Source: Trissonchulus latispiculum
Taxonomy: Eukaryota > Nematoda > Enoplea > Enoplida > Ironidae
Length of the DNA stretch: 64,000 bases
Assembly (NCBI GenBank): GCA_030248195.1
Contig: JASAND010010815.1
Coordinates: 1 to 64,000 of the forward strand
Direction of reading: 5' to 3'
Numbering within the stretch: position 1 is the stretch's first letter; each line of letters opens with the position of its first letter. A program made the translations under genes and the position numbers. Positions 1 to 11,636 of this stretch are shown here, one piece after another. Under the pieces are notes generated by a model, which was not told the DNA's origin, ran no database searches, and saw only the letters and a program-made list of their open reading frames with translations.

Positions 1-31
1 TAATTTAGATATTGTATTTAATAGACTACAC

Positions 32-335
32 TAGAGATACACCAGGGCCGCCACTACCGGGGCCGGGCCCTAGAAATTGGGAGTCCAAATCGAAAATTTT
101 CAAAAATTTTCTTAAAATATAAATTTTGCAATAATTTTTGATATAAAAACGTTACTATCGTTGTTTTTATTCACATCAGCGAGAAAACAAAGGATTTGTA
201 AAACTTTTTGACTTTCGAAAATTCAAAATTTTGGTCAAAAAATGTCAAAAATTTACAAAATTTTGCTAATTTTTCGCCCCGGTAGGTACCGGGGCCTGAC
301 CACCGGGGCCGGGGCCAGGCCCCGGTGCATCCCTA
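32..335. mobile_element. hAT-type MITE, 304 bp
   Basis: Both ends read TAGAGATRCACC followed by GGGCC-rich DNA, in inverted orientation. The element is flanked by a perfect 8-bp direct repeat, GACTACAC, at 24-31 and 336-343. An 8-bp duplication with TAG-starting terminal repeats is typical of the hAT superfamily. The interior is AT-rich and non-coding, so this is a non-autonomous copy. The CCGGGGCC-rich subtermini resemble those of the larger hAT-type element at 28797-30825. Confidence 0.8.
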
Positions 336-514
336 GACTACACTATATGTATTGAAATAAAATAAAGCTACAGTTATGAAGTAATTATAGTTTATAAGAT
401 CATATATTTTGCTTGTCTGCAAACAACAGTACCCTGTGCCATAATATAAACTGATTGTATATATGCACACTTTTGGGCTATAGTTGGTTATTAACTGGCT
501 TGGATTATTGACTC

Positions 515-1579
515 GGTACAATATGAGTCCTTTATGGGTATAACTACTGTACCAAATATGAGCTTTCAGACTGGTATAGTGTTGAGAGGATGCTCGAAAT
601 TTGCAAAATAGGTCAACTTTGAAGGCCTGCTGTGAAAGATGAAGGCTGAATTTGAGAAAACGGCAAGTGCAGAAGTTCTTAGAATGTTTTGGAGTACAAA
701 ATATGTGAGAACCAGCAAAATCGGGTTAAACGGATTTTTGAGCCTATTCTAGCAAAAGAACTTAAAATTAGCCTCCGCTAGTAAAAAAATGCCATCATAC
801 TCAGTCGACCTAAAGACTACAATATCCACTCTCAATCTTTCTGGTCTTTTGCAGTCACATTTGGACTATAGTTGGCTATTGATTTATGAAAAAAATATTT
901 TGAACGCGACCTTTTGTATGTAGTTATGGCCGAAAAATCAAATTTTTTGCTTGCTACGCGAGATGGTCCCGCACCAATGTTTTGTCCACCCCTACCTTAT
1001 TACAAGCGATAGTGAGCTCAAACTCGGCACAATTTGAGTCCTTCAATGAGTATAATTACTGTGGCAAATATGAGCTTTCAGACTGGTATATTGCGGGGTA
1101 TGGAGCATTTTTTTGTATTCTGTTGTCAGAATGCTGGAAATTTGCAAAGTAGGTCAAATTTGAAGGCCTGCTGTGAAAGATGTAGGTTGAATTTGAGAAA
1201 ACGGCAAGTGCAGAAGCTCTTAGAATGTTTTGGAGTACAAAATATGTGGGAACCAGCAAAATCGGGTTAAACGGATTTTTGAGCCTATTCTAGCAAAAGA
1301 ATTTAAAATTAGCCTCCGCTAGTAAAAAATGCCATCATAGTCAGTCGACCTAAAGACTACAATATCCACTCTCAATCTGGCTGGTCTTTTGCGCTCACAT
1401 TTGGACTATAGTTGGCTATTGATTCATGAAAAAATTATTTTGAACGCGACCTTTCGTATGTAGTTATGGCCAAAAAATCAAATTTTTTGTTTGCTGCGCG
1501 AGATGGTCCCGCGCCAATGTTTTGTCCACCACAACCTTATTACAAGCGATAGTGAGCTCAAACTCGGCACAATTTGAGG
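515..1579. repeat. Tandem duplication, ~0.5-kb unit
   Basis: The stretch from about 515 (CTCGGTACAATATGAGTCC) recurs from about 1022 with only scattered changes. A third partial start (ACTCGGCACAATTTGAG) appears at 1562. Two units of roughly 507 and 540 bp are therefore in direct tandem. Short frames inside both units are not supported as genes. Confidence 0.8.
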
Positions 1580-1643
1580 ACAACGATTTTTGAGACCAAT
1601 CAACCCTCCATTACGTCGGGTCGACTTTCTCAGAATTCTTGTC

Positions 1644-1670
<27 letters not shown>
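1644..1670. repeat. (TA)n microsatellite
   Basis: About 27 bp of alternating TA at the left edge of duplicated segment A. A much longer TA tract occupies the same relative position in copy B at 25.22-25.30 kb. Confidence 0.9.
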
Positions 1671-1672
<2 letters not shown>

Positions 1673-1674
<2 letters not shown>

Positions 1675-2700
1675 CATTTATATATGTATGTATTTATGTA
1701 TTTGTACATATTTATTTTATTGTAGGAATCTGGCAAGATTTGCATGATCCGCTACGTCACTCCGAACGTCAACATCTTCTTGCTGTGTTATCATCTGATT
1801 TGTACGTCATGCGTGAAAAAACTACATGAAACATCCAGCTTACCTGCCCCGTCGGAAGGCTGCATATATTTCTATATAGAGAACACTTTGGAAGAAGAAG
1901 CCCCCATCGTAAGATCAAACAACAGAGCTATTGTAGTTCAAATTTAATCTTCGATGTAACGATGGTGAAGGATACTGCGAGTGCGTCCAAATCTTGATCC
2001 ATCCTGTGTGAACGATGTCAATTATTCCACGACTTTTATAAACATTGTTGAAATACACTTGCACTTTTTTTATATTTTTATGCTTATACAGTTGAATTGT
2101 GTTTATGATGATGATATGATCACTAAAACTACAAAAATTTGCAACCAGTTTTGAATATGAAATCTATATAAGAAAACCTATATATACATATTATATATTA
2201 AGAGGAGATGCAGAATGCACTCCTCAAAGCAAATCATAAGCCAACTACAGTCTAATCATCGGACACACTCGCTGACAGTCTGGTTGACACAGTGGTGATT
2301 CAACTCCGATTTGAATAGACAAGAATTTCCATTATTATCAATTGACCACTGCAAATCCAACCAAGCAGGCTATGATTTCCATAGCAAGTGGTCACAAACA
2401 GAATACAGTAGTCTGAACAAGCAATAAACAAAAATTAACCCAAGTAATCACCCATAACTGATTTTCATCCTTAATGCATAACAACATTAATTGAACAATA
2501 AGGGCTGCCACAAATACATAATAGACTCATGTCCATGACAGCAATTATCAACAAAACTGGAGCAACCGTATTCGGCAACTTGTTGAGGTTTTAATGTTTA
2601 GAGGGGTTTAATAATACTTGAAACACCGTGATCAGTAGAAACTTATACTTTTAGTTCTAAGAATGAGGTTTCCAATACAAAAAACAAAATAGACACCCAG
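1673..2700. repeat. Interspersed segment, copy A
   Basis: This stretch matches 26420-26810 and then 32084-33325, which together form copy B in the same order. It keeps the uninterrupted site GTACATATT at 1704-1712, where copy B carries a MULE-like insertion. A short frame starting at 1744 (MIRYVTPNVNIF) is preserved in copy B at 26460 with several substitutions. A second frame preceded by an acceptor-like TTTATTGTAG is also shared. Differences between the copies do not clearly favour either frame as coding, so no gene is called. Confidence 0.75.
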
Positions 2701-2834
2701 TCAATATATCATATATTAATAGCGTAGTTCGCTCTGTCTACTTTAGATATCTGAAAAGGTACACTGCCACCGTCAGCCTACCTCATTGCCAGCCGAAGTC
2801 AAAGAAACTGTGCCGAACGACGACAACCCACTGT

Positions 2835-3005
2835 ATGAACTATCAGCTACCCGTTTCAAAAAAGCCAGCCGTTAACTTTCCACTGGTATCACCACCATCC
2901 CCATCAGTCCCTCCATATCCTATCTCGACGACGGTCAACCTCAGCAACCCACTACCAGATCCCCCGGGCCAATCCAGATCCCATTGGTCATCACTATCCC
3001 TTTGA
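2835..3005 (+). pseudogene. Pro-rich coding relic
   Basis: A 56-codon frame begins with ATG and has protein-like composition, rich in Pro and Ser (SPPSPSVPPYP, NPLPDPPGQS). It ends at TGA just upstream of the bZIP relic. I recognise no domain. It may be a piece of the N-terminal low-complexity part of the same gene, separated by a stop or intron, or an independent fragment. The region is visibly less AT-rich than its surroundings. Confidence 0.3.
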
Positions 3006-3190
3006 ACATTCGAATTCCAAGCCGTCCTTTCATCAGCCCGAGTTGCCAATACTACCGTGAACTTTTGAGCTGACAATCAGTTGCCTCCAGAAGAACCCTA
3101 CCATTCTAAAAGACGATTGGTACATATCAGTCTGTGGCTCAAACTCACGATCAAATCTTTAGGAACGATTCAAGCCTTGATTGAGTAACG

Positions 3191-3720
3191 ATGTCCAGTG
3201 TATCTAATCCTGCTCCGAGATTAAGAGTATTTGTGCCGCCTGTAATCCGACCTGCTCGTCCTATAACTGTCGTTGCATTACGCAGAGAACCCAAAACCAA
3301 AAGCCAGTCATCGGATTCCTGTCAGCGCTGTGCGCTCCATAAAGAAGGTGGTCGTATCTCCTCCTGAGTCCTGTAAGGGGACCGAACCGTCTGAAAAACA
3401 GCAGTTTGCCCAGCCCTGGCATACCTCCAGAGCCCGCAGCGTTTGCTGAAGTCGAAACTGATCAGCCATCCCAAACTAATGCGTTTGTTGAGAAGTCGTC
3501 CACCGCGGTTAACAAAGTATACCCGCACCAGATTAAGGGAACTCTATCCTACTATCGACGCAGAATTACGAATAACGCAGCAGTGCGACGTTTCCGAGCT
3601 AGGAAGAAGATCCGTGAAGCGTTTTACTTAGAAGATATAAGGAGACTGATCGAAGAGAGCAACCGACAAGCAATTGCCCTTGAAGCTAACGGAATTCCAT
3701 GGAAATCTCGTGGACGATGA
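3191..3720 (+). pseudogene. bZIP transcription factor relic (one frameshift)
   Basis: Two overlapping frames look like one protein. The first runs from ATG at 3191 to a TGA at 3365-3367. The second is open from 3343 to the TGA at 3718-3720. Near the C-terminus the second frame reads RRRITNNAAVRRFRARKK. This fits the bZIP basic-region signature N-x7-R, followed by a short amphipathic helix with Tyr, Leu and Gln at heptad positions (YLEDIRRLIEESNRQ). The zipper is short, so the end may be lost. bZIP proteins bind DNA as dimers in the nucleus. The basic region resembles fungal-type as well as animal bZIPs, and I cannot choose between them. One frameshift, or a very short intron around 3343-3367, would join the parts. 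No introns are otherwise evident. Confidence 0.55.
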
Positions 3721-4421
3721 GCTCCGTTCTTAAGTATTTCAGCATTTAATAATTCATTGTGTAGTGTCCGTATATTACCGGTTTCAGAAAATTGAGTGTG
3801 CTCCTCTGGAATTAACTAGTGGGCGAGTTAAAAGCAAATCTTTAAAGCTTAAAGAAGGCGTGAACGGAAAAGAACTAGCTCTCGAAAAGTAAAACAAATT
3901 AATTGGTTAATAGGTTAAGTCAAATTGAGAACAGCATAACTTAGCATAATTTAGACAAGTTCCAATATATTTACTTAGAATTTCTGTATTTTGTTTTAGA
4001 ATTACAAGAATTGCTATTACGACCCTCTATCAGCGAAATGTGAATTGGGAACTCCATGTTAAGGCGGATCCAGGCTACGATTCTAGACCAATGGCCACAA
4101 GTCAATTACGTGAAGAAAACGTGAAGGTCATAAATGACACCACGGGAGGACGATGCTGGAGTAATCTGGTTCCCCTTTTCCATTTTCCTCATCTTTACCC
4201 ATAACGTTCTCATCATCCTCTGCAAACTATTTAGACACATATGGGCGTTTTGGGTTTGAAGGCACTGAACAAGCCCATGTTGTTATCCACCTTACATGCC
4301 GACTGTACCGCCTAATGTTCGACCTTCAGCACCGATTTGATAACTACGACTGTGAAAAGGCTAACATTCTTGCAGATAAAGTTCTTCCTAAGGGTACGAG
4401 GTATGTACTAAATTCAAGTTC

Positions 4422-4968
4422 TTGTTCCCACGCCCAGAGAATATTGATGATGCCCGTAGATTATGGTCGTCTTGTCGATGCCTTGCATTGCAACCTATAG
4501 GGCAACCCATCAAGAAACATGATGAGGTGTGCGCTCGGATGTATTTTCGTCAAATGGTTGACGTTGTCGAATACTTGCATGGTCAAGATATCTGCATTCG
4601 AAACCCAACCCTGGATAATCGGTTCTTTTACGGACCCCGGTCAATGTCGTCTGCGCCTCGGAATGATTGAATACCTATACGTCTGTCCATCAGGAAATGC
4701 CCTCCTGAGGAACATTCCTTGCAGCAACGACTTATACTGGCCTCTTGAGCTATTCCCTTTCCATCTAGAGTTCCATGGGAAAGCGGTGGACATTATGAAT
4801 GATAGGAGTACGCCTCTTTCGCATGGTCACCGGCTATTTTCCCTATGCTGGCTCAACTCGTGCCATGGCCAGATTCAGTCCAGTGTATCAGAGTTAAACA
4901 GTATTATTGGTAGACCTGGAAAGAAATTGACCCCTGCTGATTTCAAGTGGACAGGATCATTAAGTTAA
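4422..4968 (+). pseudogene. Ser/Thr protein kinase catalytic-domain relic
   Basis: Kinase subdomains VI-IX can be followed in order, in different frames. ARMYFRQMVDVVEYLHGQDI is the helix before the catalytic loop. The catalytic HRD position reads IRN, and the DFG region is not recognisable. CSNDLYWPLELF stands where the activation-segment end and APE motif belong. HGKAVDI followed, after a frame change near 4800, by GVRLFRMVTGYFPY is the DxWSxG region and subdomain IX. Frame changes lie near 4660 and 4800. Missing catalytic residues and frameshifts make this a pseudogene. The nearest look is the CAMK/AMPK-type group. The N-lobe upstream (about 4230-4420) is too decayed to read. Confidence 0.6.
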
Positions 4969-4989
4969 TCCTTTAAATAGAAGAAAACG

Positions 4990-7370
4990 TTTGCCCCTAC
5001 TCAGATCGACATAGGCCGGATTAAAACTACACGATTTTAGCATCATGTTAAATTTTAATTTTTTAAAAATTAATCAAAAAATTTTAAAGGTCTAAATTCT
5101 AATTCGAAGATACCACAGTTTAAGTTTTCAGAGTTATTTAATGTGAAACTTGTCCAGATTCATCAATGTTTCTTTGGCGCACGTTGAAAATGACAACTGT
5201 TTGCACTGCCCATGTAACACATGAATCCTCAACTTTGAGGTGAAATTAGTCGACAACCGTAAGACTTCCGACTTTAATTTTAAAAACTCGTTAAAATATT
5301 CCATAAAAAATATGTAAAAATCAGCGAGATCGGAGAAAGTCGAAAAAATGGCACAAAAATGGACCCCCCCCTTTAAGCCAACATATCAGTAATGAATTTT
5401 TGTTTAACAGTGATAAGATTTGATACAGTGCAATTTGCAATTGGATTGAAAAAACATACTGAATGGAAAAATATACCTATCCTTGGAGTTAATTCAGGAA
5501 CTGGTGTTTTGCCTTCTGTATCTTTGAATGAATATGGACAAAAAGAAACTGTGGGATTACATTTGCAAAACTGTAAGTTACTGTTAATTTTATCTTTAAT
5601 GGGTGGGCTCAACTTAGAATTTCATTTCTCTGTGGGAAGCAGCAGTCTTATATATTACTGTATCCACATATATACAGTTCAAGTTATACATAGTACACAT
5701 AGTATTTTCTTATCACAATATGTCCACGTACACATAATATTTTCTTATCACAATATGTGGGACCCTGTTACATGTGCCGGTTTACACTATACGCCTTATT
5801 TTCTCCCCACTTCAATTTCACATTATCATTAAGGATTTACCCTTGCCTTTTATTACTTCTTTCTTCCTATTTCTCGGTACAGGTATCTAATTTTTTTGTT
5901 CACTATAACTTTCTTGTCTTAAACCTTACCCATCTAATTACCTACTAGGTTTTTCAAAAAATTTAATTGAATAAATGCTCATTGTTTTAAACAATTGCAA
6001 CAGGTTCTACATTTGAAGTAATCTCAGTTTAAAGAAATTGTAATAAGGTCAGTCTTTTAATGGAAAAAGTCAAAACTATACTTAGCAAACGTTTCACGAA
6101 GGTCGTATAATCACTAACATTCTAATAAATCATGCACTTGAAGAAATAAATAACCACAAATGATAATCTTTATAAATATATGTTCTACCAGTTATAAATA
6201 ATAAAATAAAAGTCCGGGCTTGGGGAAAGGGACATGAAATTTGTCGGTAGAATTTAAATTTTAACTACCACCAAACTTCATGAGGGAGGTTGCCCTTTCG
6301 CACATGTGTACACACATATTATGGCAACTTTTCTATGAAAAATAACTTACCTTTAGTCACCTTTACATTTGCGAAAGTTATGAATTTAATTGGTAATTTT
6401 TCCTGCAACTTTTACTCGGAATGAAAAATGAAGTCAATTTGAAGTTTTCACGTGACTGAAAGTTTATTGCTAGGTTGTTTAGTTTGTTGTTTCGCACATG
6501 TGTAAACTGCAATGTATAATAGTATGCATCCATACATATATTATGCATCAAAAATTGTAGCAATTCATTGACAACGCTACGTTATTTACCTTGTTTTTCA
6601 GATCTTGAATTCTTAAGAAGTGGCTTCCTGTAGCAATGAATGCTTTCCAACAACTTCGTCCGCAGTAGAGGTAACTCTAAAACATAAGCAATTTGTTACA
6701 ATATTAACAAAAATGGTTAATTTACAATACCATTTAATAATAGTAATTTTTAAATAATAATTCAATATTAATGCTGACTTTTGCTCAATACGTTGCAGAA
6801 CGTAAGAGGTATTTAGTTAATATTGGGCAAAGTGAAACATTTTAGTAGTGTAAGCAATAAAGTTAAAAAGCACCAAAACAAATGTAAACTTACTTTGTTA
6901 TCAAGAATGATGTGTAAAAGATGGCGGTTGCAACAGCTTCTAAAACCAAGAATGACTAATGTTGCGAACAACTGAAAAAGTAACTTTAAGTAAGTCAACA
7001 ACTGAAAAGGGACCCAGAATTAGTTTTGTATTTGTATTTTATTTCATCAACTAACATGTTTAACTTATTTTATTTGCATGCAGCGATTATGAATTATGCA
7101 CGTATTTCTAACAATTTTATCAGTTACTTTTTTTCGGCACAAGCCCCCTACACTCGTCTGACGTGCTTTCACTTTGTAGAAATTTCCGGTTTTATCTAGT
7201 TTAATAGTCTTACCACAATCTAGACGTTCTGTCTTTTCCAGCATACAATGTCAATTTGTAAAATTAAATTACTTTATCAACTGCATTAAAAGCGACAGAT
7301 GGAAACTTTCCAAACTTTTGTTGAATTTCCACCCAAATGATAAAAACTATACAAACGACATTGAATGAAA
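4990..7370. other. AT-rich non-coding stretch
   Basis: I see no supportable gene. The short frames lack recognisable domains and fall in AT-rich sequence. There is a CCCCCCCTTTAA end-like motif at about 5366 and a duplicated ATATGTCCACGTACACATAA-type stretch near 5700-5750. No element boundary could be closed. Confidence 0.5.
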
Positions 7371-7374
7371 TGGA

Positions 7375-7592
7375 AACGTTGAACGAAATCTAGACGTACG
7401 TAAACTTGGAACGTTGTTAAAACTATTATTGTTGTCCAGTGTTTCACGTTGAAAAAACCTGTTGCTAAATGTAAAAGAAGTTTGTTGATGAATAAAAATT
7501 GAAACGTTGAATGAAATCCCAGACGTAAGTAAATTTGTAAGGTTGCTGAAAAACTGTTTGGTATTTACGTTGAAAAACACCCAAAAATAAAT
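7375..7592. repeat. Two diverged ~115-bp tandem units
   Basis: AACGTTGAACGAAATCTAGA near 7376 and AACGTTGAATGAAATCCCAG near 7502 begin two units. The units share the order of motifs through TTTACGTTGAAAAA or TTTCACGTTGAAAAA near their ends. They sit directly upstream of the JmjN/JmjC relic. Confidence 0.5.
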
Positions 7593-7665
7593 CAAGTGTA
7601 TGTTGATTTCTGTTGACGTTATGTCTATCTATCTATTTATCTGTTTATGTCTAGCACTTTTACTT

Positions 7666-8781
7666 TTAGATGTCCTGGTTGAATGTCCAGTGCGCCCCCG
7701 CCGACATCTCGCATATGCCAGGGACATTGGTTTCAAGTTCCGCGATGACATTACAGCTTTCATGGAATCTACAATATTCGACACCAATGGGGAGCCCCAC
7801 TACGCCCCTGTCATCCAGGCAACAGAGGAGGAGCTGACTCTGAAGGCAATCCCCTTCATCAAAAACCTTACCGGCACACCTTCGCATCTCGCGTTTGCCC
7901 AACTTTCCCAAAATCCACCTTTCATCGGGATCCGTTCGCTCCGTTCGCCGGACAACCTTGTCAATAAACGGGTATTCTGCCCTCCGGACGTATCAATTTC
8001 TTTCATCAAATTCCAAGTGATGAGAAAAATTGAAACTGAGGAGGGGTCTATGCCTACTGACCTGCGTCGAAAGGAAGAGCAGACAGAGGATGTGGAAGCT
8101 GGCGGTGCCTACTTTCGTAAGCGCAATCGACGTCGATACACTCCTCACAATATCTGGGATAACCTCGTTGGTGAGCAACAGTATGGGTTCATGTCACATC
8201 ACGTAGCTTCCGACGGTACATGGAAGGTCAAACCTTACGTGGACCTTCAGCAGCTATCTGATGTCATGAGAAGGGGTCGTGGCGGGTTCGAGAGGATTCT
8301 AACCCCCTGGATTACGCAGCGAAAGCTCAAACTTGGACAGCTATGCATACTGAGGATTTCCATCTCCCATCTATCAATGTTTGTTACATGGGAACCAAGG
8401 TATGGTTAGGTGTTTCCTGGTCTGAACTTGGGAAGCTACTGGTGCTACTGGTGCTCATCAATGGTGTCCCAGGTGTGGAGTGTCCAATGGAGTCATTGCG
8501 GCGAAAGTACTTAAATTTCCACCCGTGGTACTTGCGGTCTTAGGGGTGTTGAGGCTCACATGCTTGTTCAGGGACCTGGTGACATCGTCATAGCACCACC
8601 ACTGACAAATCACCAGGTTGCTAACTTGGACCTTGGCATTTCTGAGGCCGTAAATATTTTTTCTCCTCAATACCTTGAAAATTTCCAAACTTTTTCGCCC
8701 CTTCATCTCAATTGTATAAAAAAGGGTCATGCGCTTAAAGGAGAGAAGAGAAATTTTTTCCGAAATATCAAGCCAAAATGA
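7666..8781 (+). pseudogene. JmjN-JmjC histone demethylase-like relic
   Basis: JmjC proteins of the KDM4/KDM5 type remove methyl groups from histone lysines in the nucleus, using Fe(II) and 2-oxoglutarate. The first frame (to 8409) has a JmjN-like APVIQATEEELTLKAIPFI, followed by the usual PPD-like segment (VFCPPDV). After a frame change near 8320, AMHTEDFHLPSINVCYMG KVW matches the start of the JmjC core. His is at 8346-8348 and Glu at 8352-8354, the H-x-E iron ligands. After a second break (8543-8560), MLVQGPGDIVIAPP then NHQVANLDLGISEAVNIFS supplies the third ligand, His at 8611-8613. All three metal ligands survive although the frame is broken. TTTACTTTTAG just before 7671 could be a splice acceptor. 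The segment is otherwise intronless, which suggests retroposition or capture. Confidence 0.65.
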
Positions 8782-9107
8782 CCAGGGAGGAGTTTTTGCA
8801 GATGGACAAGCCGACTCCGAATCCCGAGCCCTTGCCTAATTCCGAGCCAGTCCCCGACCCTGAGCCCTTGACCAACCCTACGCCCTTACCTAATCCCGAG
8901 CCAGTCCGCGACCCTGAGCCCTTGCCCAAACGACGTTTTCCCTGTCCATATCCTACCTGTACAAAGGGCTACACCACCACATGTAACCTCCAACGCCACT
9001 AGGAGATGAAAGAACACTTCGCTGAGTCCTCCAAATGCCCTAAGCCTGTCATTTGTCCCAAGTGCCCTAGCATATTCGATTCCTACTACCGAGGATAATC
9101 TAGCATA
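8778..9107 (+). pseudogene. Pro-rich repeat plus C2H2 zinc finger, probably the 3' part of the JmjC gene
   Basis: An ATG overlapping the previous stop opens a frame with a NPEPLPNSEPVPDPEPL-type Pro/Glu repeat. It is followed by CPYPTCTKGYTTTCNLQRH, a C2H2 finger start. The frame then has a stop (TAG at 9000-9002). Beyond the stop it continues as MKEHF and a second Cys-pair motif, KPVICPKCPSIFDS. JmjN-JmjC-C2H2 is the arrangement of fungal Rph1/Gis1 and plant REF6/ELF6, not of standard animal KDM4 or KDM5. The direct overlap makes a single ancestral gene likely, but an unrelated neighbour cannot be excluded. Confidence 0.45.
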
Positions 9108-9269
9108 ATGCCTAGCATAATCGAAATGCTCATGCATTACTTGAGTGCCCAATCTCCCGGAAACGGTTTAGCACTCGTGGCGGGCTGCGGGACCACAGCG
9201 TGAACAAGAAGAAGCCTTGTGTACCGAGGTGATTGAGTTGCACTTTTGATTTATTTCTTAACTTTGGTT

Positions 9270-9405
9270 TTCTTTGATAGCACTTTAACTTTTCTTTATA
9301 CTTGCCAGTACTTTAACTTTTTAACTTTTCTTTATACATGCCTGCACTTTAACTTTTCTTTATACCTGCCAACACTTTAACTTTTCTTTATACTTGCTAC
9401 TTTCT
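9270..9405. repeat. ~30-bp minisatellite
   Basis: At least four copies of ACTTTAACTTTTCTTTATAC are separated by short variable spacers such as TTGCCAGT, ATGCCTGC and CTGCCAAC. The array is AT-rich and non-coding. Confidence 0.8.
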
Positions 9406-9667
9406 ATCTACTACCTACTATCTTGCTTTACTTATGGTATTTTTCTGTTGGTTATAGATAGACGTTTGGACCCTAACCCTGAGCCGGACTCCAGCCCCAA
9501 TTCCTACTGACTTTGAACCGGACTCCGTTGTATATTTATTGTTTGTATAGTATTGTATAATAAACAATTTACAACTTGAACACATAACTACAGTTCATAA
9601 TATTCTCCAATAATTGTAGCAATAATAACAATATGCTATAAACTTGTTCATTTAATATGCATAACCA

Positions 9668-9868
9668 TTAATTATCTTTGCAATCGTAATGATTCCACGG
9701 GGATACGAACCATTCGGGAACCTTCCACGTTTTCGTTGCATGACTTCCGAGACATTCAGTGAACACAATGGCGCGATTGTCACAACCTTTAGTTACGCCC
9801 AAGAAACATTGCCGCATCAAGCCGTGCTGACTGAATAGTTGGGAATTTTTCTGACTTTGGGACACCAA
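9668..9868 (-). CDS. Possible terminal fragment with a ricin-B-like (R-type lectin) repeat
   Basis: The frame reads NSQLFSQHGLMRQCFLGVTK, then VFTECLGSHATKTWKV, and ends at a stop. Spacing of Q-L-F, CfLgV, a second C after a hydrophobic run, and tKTWKV resembles one beta-trefoil repeat of the kind at the C-terminus of polypeptide GalNAc-transferases. It is short, with no initiating ATG at its listed start. It could be a last exon, a decayed fragment or a chance frame. The family assignment is an inference from motif spacing only. Confidence 0.25.
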   Translation of the reverse strand: MVSQSQKNSQLFSQHGLMRQCFLGVTKGCDNRAIVFTECLGSHATKTWKVPEWFVSPWNHYDCKDN

Positions 9869-9927
9869 GTCTTCGGATTTTGAGCACAGTTTCCGTGTAA
9901 CTCCTTTTTCCTATTTTCCAATCCAAA

Positions 9928-10375
9928 ATGGTCACCCAAAAGTGAGAGCAAAACAGTCACCCAAAAGTGGCATCAGATGGTCACCCAAAACTGGGATCCA
10001 AAATGTCACCCAAAAATGAGAGCAAAAGTGCCACCCAAAAGTTGAGAGTCAAATCAACATCCAAAAATTCTACCCATCACATATAAAGCCTGATTACCTT
10101 TCACAACTAATTAGTCACCCAAAAGTTGAGAGGAAAACAGTCACCTGAAAGTTGAGAGCAAAAGTGTCTCCCAAAAGTTGGAGCAAAACAGTCACCCAAA
10201 AGTGAGAGCAAAAGTTTCACCAAAAGTTGGAGCAAAACAGTCACCCAAAAGTGGGAGCAAAACAGTCACACAAAAGTGGGAGCAAAACAGTCACGCAAAA
10301 GTGGGAGCAGAATGGTCATACAAAACTGGGATCCAAAATGTCATCCAAAATCGGGCGCAAAAACGTCACACAAAC
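9928..10375. repeat. ~24-30-bp minisatellite, GTCACCCAAAAGTGGGAGC type
   Basis: Some fifteen degenerate copies of GTCACCCAAAAGTKGGAGCA run through this block. An anomalous 60-bp stretch sits at about 10060-10110. The open frame spanning 10178-10456 is a translation of the repeat (NSHPKV / KQSPKSG units) and is not evidence of a protein. Confidence 0.85.
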
Positions 10376-10639
10376 AGGTCCCAGTTGTCCTCCCTATTAC
10401 TACTAATGTACTTCAGTTATCTCTCAAAAGAAATTCAATTATTCAAAAACCACTAAGAAACGGCTAGTTCGTAAAACCAATTGGAGAAAGTCTCCTGGTA
10501 TCAGCCAAGGCTACCTGATCTCTCCATAGCTGTTCTACGCATTTCTGAAATTTTGATAATTTTGTTTAAATAAAGTATTGAGTGCGATTTAAAGCTTTCC
10601 TTTGCTGCCCTTGAGAAGAATTCGGTAAATTTCAGAGGA

Positions 10640-11080
10640 GTTTGCTAAAAGTGTTTGGTGGCTCAGCTTCCAACATGCCCAGTATTTTGTCATTTTGTCA
10701 TCACGTACGCATTTGTCACATTTATTTGGAACCAGTATATATTATTTGGACTGATATTGTATCCTATTGCTTCACATATTGTATCTTATGTATTTGTTAT
10801 GTCCCTTATATTTGGTCAATTGTAAAAAAACAAAAAATTTGCATACATATTTTGCACTTGTTATTATGAGTTGTTAGACTTATTTGGACTCATTTCATGT
10901 ATGTATTCTGCTTAAATATTTGGACTCTTTTCACATATATTTGGACACTTGGACAATTCATGACTGTAATTGTAATTGGTTTTATACTATTAAGAGATAA
11001 TTTTATTCCTTTGACTACGGTAAATCTCGGTGGATATATATCTGAAAGATTATATATAGGTCTTTGCAAAACAAAGTAAC
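10640..11080. repeat. Degenerate TATTTGGACT-containing repeat
   Basis: TATTTGGA followed by CTC, CTG, CAC or ACC recurs at irregular distances about six times. The region is AT-rich without a supportable gene. 11080-11350 is less AT-rich but unassigned. Confidence 0.4.
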
Positions 11081-11636
11081 TGCTTTCTTCTTGAGGTCTG
11101 TCGCTGTCGGCGCGGGGTACAAAAGCTAAGTATCGTCAATTTGCTCAGCTAGGTGCTAGTGTAGCAAGCAACTGCAACTAAGATATCGTAAGTTAGCTCG
11201 CACACCGGTCCCGACAGGTTCGTACAACTTCCCCGTACAACAAGACGACGAACTGTTTAACGACGCACAAGCTGAAGCCGACTGAATGTTACTATGCCCC
11301 AGACCGGTTGCATCCAGCGCGTCCCTGCGAACCCGCACATTAGAAACTCTGTGAGTGACCTAACCACTTCTACACACACCTGCCTTACTCCACGGAACTC
11401 CTTAGGCCTATTTACTGTGCGCTTCGGGCTACTGACCTTTGGGAAGATTTCACAGATTCTTCATTCAGCAAGTTTTATTGATTTATTTAATTTTGTTATA
11501 AGCCTAAGACTTAGCGGATTTCTTACATAAAGCTAGATATCACGGGTTAAATCGCGCTATGCTTTACACCTATATTATGCTAAAAGCAACACACCAAGTT
11601 CAATTTACCTAGGTACATTAATTTACCTTCTTGGCA

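Noticed and set aside
10178..10456. 92-codon open frame in the minisatellite
   Set aside because: It is a translation of a degenerate tandem repeat and has no domain; the repeat explains the open frame.
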